Origin: Rhodococcus sp. P1Y
Lineage (GTDB): Bacteria; Actinomycetota; Actinomycetes; Mycobacteriales; Mycobacteriaceae
Reading direction: 5' to 3'
DNA: 64,000 nucleotides
Assembly (NCBI RefSeq): GCF_003641205.1
Contig: NZ_CP032762.1
Span: 2,170,001 to 2,234,000, forward strand
Under the pieces are notes generated by a model that saw only the letters and a list, made by a program, of their open reading frames with translations, searched no databases and was not told the origin of the DNA. This document shows, piece after piece, positions 60,956 to 64,000 of the stretch. Numbering within the stretch: the stretch's first letter is position 1; each line of letters opens with the position of its first letter. The position numbers and the translations under genes were made by a program.

Positions 60956-61716
60956 GGCGTCGAGCTGCCGTGCCTGCCTGCGCCGGAAGCGAATTGTTGC
61001 GCGCCGCCGAGGGCATCGGCTGCCATCGAGATCGCGCCGTGGCGAAACTCGTTGGTGATCGCCGATTCTTCGTCCAGGCCGTCCTGTTCGAGGAGGGACA
61101 GTCGGTCTTCGCGCATGCAGGTTTGTGGAAGGAGAGCCAGCTGCGCTGCGAGCGCTTCCGCCTCGGAGCGAGCCCGGCCGACTGGAACGACTCTGTTCGC
61201 CAGTCCGATGGCCAGCGCCTCGTCGGCGTCGACGGCACGGCCGGTGAGAACGAGATCCATTGCGCGCGATGCGCCGATCAGCCGGGGCAGCCGGACGGTG
61301 CCCCCGTCGATCAGAGGGACACCCCAGCGGCGACAGAATACCCCGAAGGTGCTGTCCTCCTCGATAACTCGTAGATCGCACCAGAGCGCGAGTTCGAGTC
61401 CACCGGCCACGGCATATCCGGACACCGCGGCGATGACCGGTTTGGACAGGCGCATCCGGGTCGGGCCCATCGGGCCGTCACCGTGCTCGGTTGCGTGGTT
61501 CGAGCGTTCCGTTCCCAGTGCTTTGAGGTCCGCGCCCGAGCAGAAGGTACCGCCCTCACCCCACAGCACTGCGACGGCAGCGTTGTCGTCGGCGTCGAAT
61601 TCCTCGAAGGCCGACACCAACTCGGCAGCGGTAGGGCCGTCGACCGCGTTTCTCGATTCGGGGCGTGACAGAACGATTGTGGTGACGGGTCCCGAGCGTT
61701 CGATCCTGACTGCCAT
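60952..61716 (-). CDS. Crotonase family protein
   Basis: A 254-residue crotonase-fold protein from ATG 61716; a 12-codon longer TTG start exists without a Shine-Dalgarno. The oxyanion-hole elements are CSGADLKALG and AGGLELALWCD. The first catalytic Glu is kept (GLEL) but the second position falls on Cys in FGVFCRRWGVPLIDGG, so hydratase activity is uncertain. It is coupled to the HxxxD acyltransferase-like gene, implying a shared acyl-CoA substrate. The TetR gene is divergent, with 60 bp between starts, and probably controls it. Confidence 0.85.
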   Translation of the reverse strand: MAVRIERSGPVTTIVLSRPESRNAVDGPTAAELVSAFEEFDADDNAAVAVLWGEGGTFCSGADLKALGTERSNHATEHGDGPMGPTRMRLSKPVIAAVSGYAVAGGLELALWCDLRVIEEDSTFGVFCRRWGVPLIDGGTVRLPRLIGASRAMDLVLTGRAVDADEALAIGLANRVVPVGRARSEAEALAAQLALLPQTCMREDRLSLLEQDGLDEESAITNEFRHGAISMAADALGGAQQFASGAGRHGSSTP

Positions 61717-61776
61717 CCCTCGACGGTACTCGAGGGGGCTTGCGGGAAGCAATGAATCGATGGTTCACTTCTTGTC

Positions 61777-62376
61777 ATGCCGTATCGCCGCACCACGGCC
61801 GTGCAAGCCCGACTCGACGCTGGACGCGAGAAACTCTTCGCGTCGGCGATCGAGGTTCTGTCCGCACGGGGTTACGGCGGGTTGTCCATCGCCTCGGTTG
61901 CCGCAGCGGCCGGAGTGTCCGCGGGTAGCGTCTACACCCACTTCGAGAGCAAGTCGGACCTGGTCGTAGCCATCTTCCGTGAGGTCTGCAGCCGGGAAGT
62001 CGATGCCGTCGCAGCCGCGTCGTCCTCGGGTGATGTCGTCGAGCGCGTCACGGCGATAGTCGAGACCTTCGCCGGGCGCGCGATGAAGAACCGGACCATG
62101 GCGTATGCCCTGTTGGCCGAACCGGTCGATCCTGCGGTGGACGCTGAGCGGCTGGTGTTTCGGCGCAGCTTCACCGCGGCCATCTCCCAGGCGATCGTGG
62201 CAGGCGTGGCAGCGGGCGAAATTCCCGAGCAGAACGTCGAGCTGGCGGCTGCCGGGTTGGTTGGAGCCGTCGGAGAAATTCTTGTCGGGCCGCTCGGTCC
62301 GGATCGCGCATCGGGCCCCGAAGTCATCCCAGATCTCGTTGCTTTCGCCCTCCGATCGTTAGGAGTCACGCCATGA
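61777..62376 (+). CDS. TetR family transcriptional regulator
   Basis: A 199-residue TetR-type repressor. The helix-turn-helix is LSARGYGGLSIASVAAAAGVSAGSVYTHFESKSDLVVAIF; the remaining 130 residues form the ligand pocket. The stop overlaps the acyl-CoA dehydrogenase start by 4 nt (ATGA), and the crotonase/HxxxD pair is divergent. It most likely responds to an acyl-CoA and controls both directions. No exact palindrome was fixed as its operator in the short divergent gap. Confidence 0.92.
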   Translation: MPYRRTTAVQARLDAGREKLFASAIEVLSARGYGGLSIASVAAAAGVSAGSVYTHFESKSDLVVAIFREVCSREVDAVAAASSSGDVVERVTAIVETFAGRAMKNRTMAYALLAEPVDPAVDAERLVFRRSFTAAISQAIVAGVAAGEIPEQNVELAAAGLVGAVGEILVGPLGPDRASGPEVIPDLVAFALRSLGVTP

Positions 62377-63998
62377 CCTTTCCAGTCACCCACGAGGTGT
62401 TCAACCAGGTTCCGGACCTGCTGCCGTACAATACATCCCAGGATCGGTCATTGCGCGAGGGCCTCGATCGTGAGGGTGCGGGATGGTCTCTCGGTGAACT
62501 GAACGAACTCGGAGATCTCGCCGGAAGCGTCGAAGTGCAGGAGTGGGGCAGGCTCGCCAACGAGAATCCTCCGGTTCTGCGAACGCACGACCGGTACGGA
62601 AATCGCATCGACGAGGTCGAGTTCCACCCACACTGGCATGATTTGATGTCGGTCGCTGTTGCCAACGGACTGCACGCGACGCCGTGGCAGTGCGACCGTC
62701 CCGGTGCGCATGTCGCCAGGGCCGCGAAGTTCTACGCGTGGGGTCAAGCCGATGCAGGCCACATGTGTCCGATCTCGATGACGTACGCAGCAGTGCCTGC
62801 GCTACGGCACAATTCGGAATTGACGTCGATGTACGAATCGTTGCTCGCCTCGACGCATTACGACTTCGGTCTTCGGACTCCGACGGAGAAACGTGGACTC
62901 ATCGCGGGTATGTCGATGACCGAGAAGCAGGGTGGGTCGGACGTTCGGGCGAACACGACCACCGCTGTGCCGTCCTCGGACGGTTCGTTCACGATCGTCG
63001 GACACAAGTGGTTCACCTCCGCGCCGATGTCCGACATGTTCCTCACCCTGGCCCAGGCGCCGGGCGGGCTCTCGTGCTTCCTGCTACCACGAGTGCTCCC
63101 GGACGGAACTCGCAATCGTATTGCACTGCAACGACTCAAGGACAAGCTCGGCAACAAGTCCAATGCGTCCGGTGAGCTCGAGTACCAGGGAGCCACGGGC
63201 TGGCTCGTCGGCGAAGAAGGACGTGGGGTGCCGACCATCATCGAGATGGTCAACATGACCCGACTCGACTGTGTCATCGGATCGGCGGCCGGAATTCGCA
63301 ACGCGACGGTCCGTGCCGTCCATCATGCGCGCCATCGGTCGGCGTTCGGGGCATCCCTGGCGGATCAGCCTCTGATGCGAAATGTGCTGTCGGATCTGAT
63401 CGTCGAATCCGAGGCCGCAACGGCTGTCATGATGCGCCTGGCGGGTGCGACCGATCGTGCTGTGCGTGGGGACGCCGAGGAAAGCGCACTGCGACGCATT
63501 GCGCTGGCGGTCACCAAGTACTGGGTGTGCAAACGCGCACCGTCGCATGTGGCCGAGGCGCTCGAATGCCTCGGCGGTAACGGCTACGTCGAAGAATCGG
63601 GCATGCCCCGTCTGTACCGCGAGTCGCCGTTGATGTCGATCTGGGAGGGTTCGGGCAACGTGGCCGCGCTCGACTCATTGCGGGCGCTCGCGAAGCAACC
63701 CGAGGCCGTAGAGGCGTACTTCACCGAGGTCGGACGCGCTGCGGGGGCGGATTCACGCCTGGACGACGCCGTGTCGCGCCTCGGCAAGGAGCTCGCCGAC
63801 CGGTCCGACATCGAATATCGCGCCCGACGCGTCGTCGAGCTGATGGCATTGGTGTTCCAAGGAGCGTCGCTCGTACGTCATGGTGACCCGTCCGTGGCAG
63901 ATGCGTTCTGCGCCAGCAGATTGGGTGAGGACTGGGGTGGTGCCTTCGGGACCCTGCCGACGGGGGTGGACACCGCGGCGGTTCTGTCCCGAATCTGA
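62373..63998 (+). CDS. AidB-type acyl-CoA dehydrogenase
   Basis: A 541-residue flavoprotein, the length of the AidB/isovaleryl-CoA dehydrogenase-like class with its extra N-terminal domain. Signature parts: TEKQGGSDVRANTT, FTSAPMSDMFLTLAQ, LDCVIGSAAGIRNATVRAVHHARHRSAFG and ECLGGNGYVEESGMPRLYRES, ending with WEGSGNVAALD. AidB was linked to DNA-alkylation resistance in E. coli; other members oxidise acyl-CoAs. The gene is translated with the TetR repressor. It ends 2 bp before the end of the window. Confidence 0.93.
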   Translation: MTFPVTHEVFNQVPDLLPYNTSQDRSLREGLDREGAGWSLGELNELGDLAGSVEVQEWGRLANENPPVLRTHDRYGNRIDEVEFHPHWHDLMSVAVANGLHATPWQCDRPGAHVARAAKFYAWGQADAGHMCPISMTYAAVPALRHNSELTSMYESLLASTHYDFGLRTPTEKRGLIAGMSMTEKQGGSDVRANTTTAVPSSDGSFTIVGHKWFTSAPMSDMFLTLAQAPGGLSCFLLPRVLPDGTRNRIALQRLKDKLGNKSNASGELEYQGATGWLVGEEGRGVPTIIEMVNMTRLDCVIGSAAGIRNATVRAVHHARHRSAFGASLADQPLMRNVLSDLIVESEAATAVMMRLAGATDRAVRGDAEESALRRIALAVTKYWVCKRAPSHVAEALECLGGNGYVEESGMPRLYRESPLMSIWEGSGNVAALDSLRALAKQPEAVEAYFTEVGRAAGADSRLDDAVSRLGKELADRSDIEYRARRVVELMALVFQGASLVRHGDPSVADAFCASRLGEDWGGAFGTLPTGVDTAAVLSRI

Positions 63999-64000
63999 GC

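Overview
The window reads as a chromosomal segment of a high-GC mycolic-acid actinobacterium, most likely Rhodococcus or a close relative. I infer this from codon use, the family mix (crotonases, AidB-type acyl-CoA dehydrogenase, DUF222-HNH, VWA lipid-envelope-type proteins) and gene orders shared with Mycobacterium tuberculosis: an Rv0906-like hydrolase next to ctpE and an Rv0909-like antitoxin, thyA followed by folA, and an EcfT / fused ECF ATPase pair resembling Rv2325c/Rv2326c. No prophage, insertion sequence or CRISPR array was seen, so most of it is ordinary chromosome with a few accessory islands.

Layout. 1-5.3 kb: end of a Gly/Ala-rich exported-type protein, an FHA regulator, an alpha/beta hydrolase, and a SigD-like sigma factor followed by two membrane proteins. 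5.4-11 kb: NCS1 permease, crotonase, htpG and a siderophore-binding lipoprotein, punctuated by two copies of one long hairpin. 11-18 kb: Rv0906-like hydrolase, ctpE, orphan antitoxin, Na+/H+ antiporter and lipase. 18-24.5 kb: LytS/LytTR two-component pair with two sodium/solute symporters and their small membrane partners. 24.5-26.1 kb: an AbiEi-DUF559 gene bracketed by arrays of one short motif. 26.1-33 kb: the Rv0910-like toxin homologue, two paralogous VWA proteins, an ECF transporter and an acetyltransferase.

33-39.7 kb: DEAD-box helicase, DUF222-HNH gene, two clpP genes with a PopR-like regulator, PPK2, DUF1697 and tRNA-Arg. 39.7-52.6 kb: a MacB-like ABC exporter, PucR regulator, degenerate acyl-ACP desaturase, universal stress protein, cupin, folA, thyA, flavin monooxygenase, DNA glycosylase, carboxylesterase and MOSC protein. 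52.7-64 kb: a CoA-transferase / HMG-CoA-lyase-like / 2-hydroxyacid dehydrogenase operon with an IclR regulator, a TMEM175 channel, a flavoprotein disulfide reductase homologue, an SDR, DUF2630, a WS/DGAT-like protein with a crotonase, and a TetR / acyl-CoA dehydrogenase pair.

The most striking points are (1) a complete PopR-ClpP circuit: a clpP pair in which one subunit has lost its catalytic serine, an XRE regulator ending in an Ala-Ala degron, and the same palindrome TCTGCT-N3-AGCAGA about 42 bp upstream of both transcription units; (2) a DesA-like protein in which all four carboxylate iron ligands are replaced while both histidines remain; (3) 31-bp-period motif arrays flanking an AbiEi-DUF559 gene; and (4) an Rv0909-like antitoxin separated by 11 kb from its usual Rv0910-like partner.
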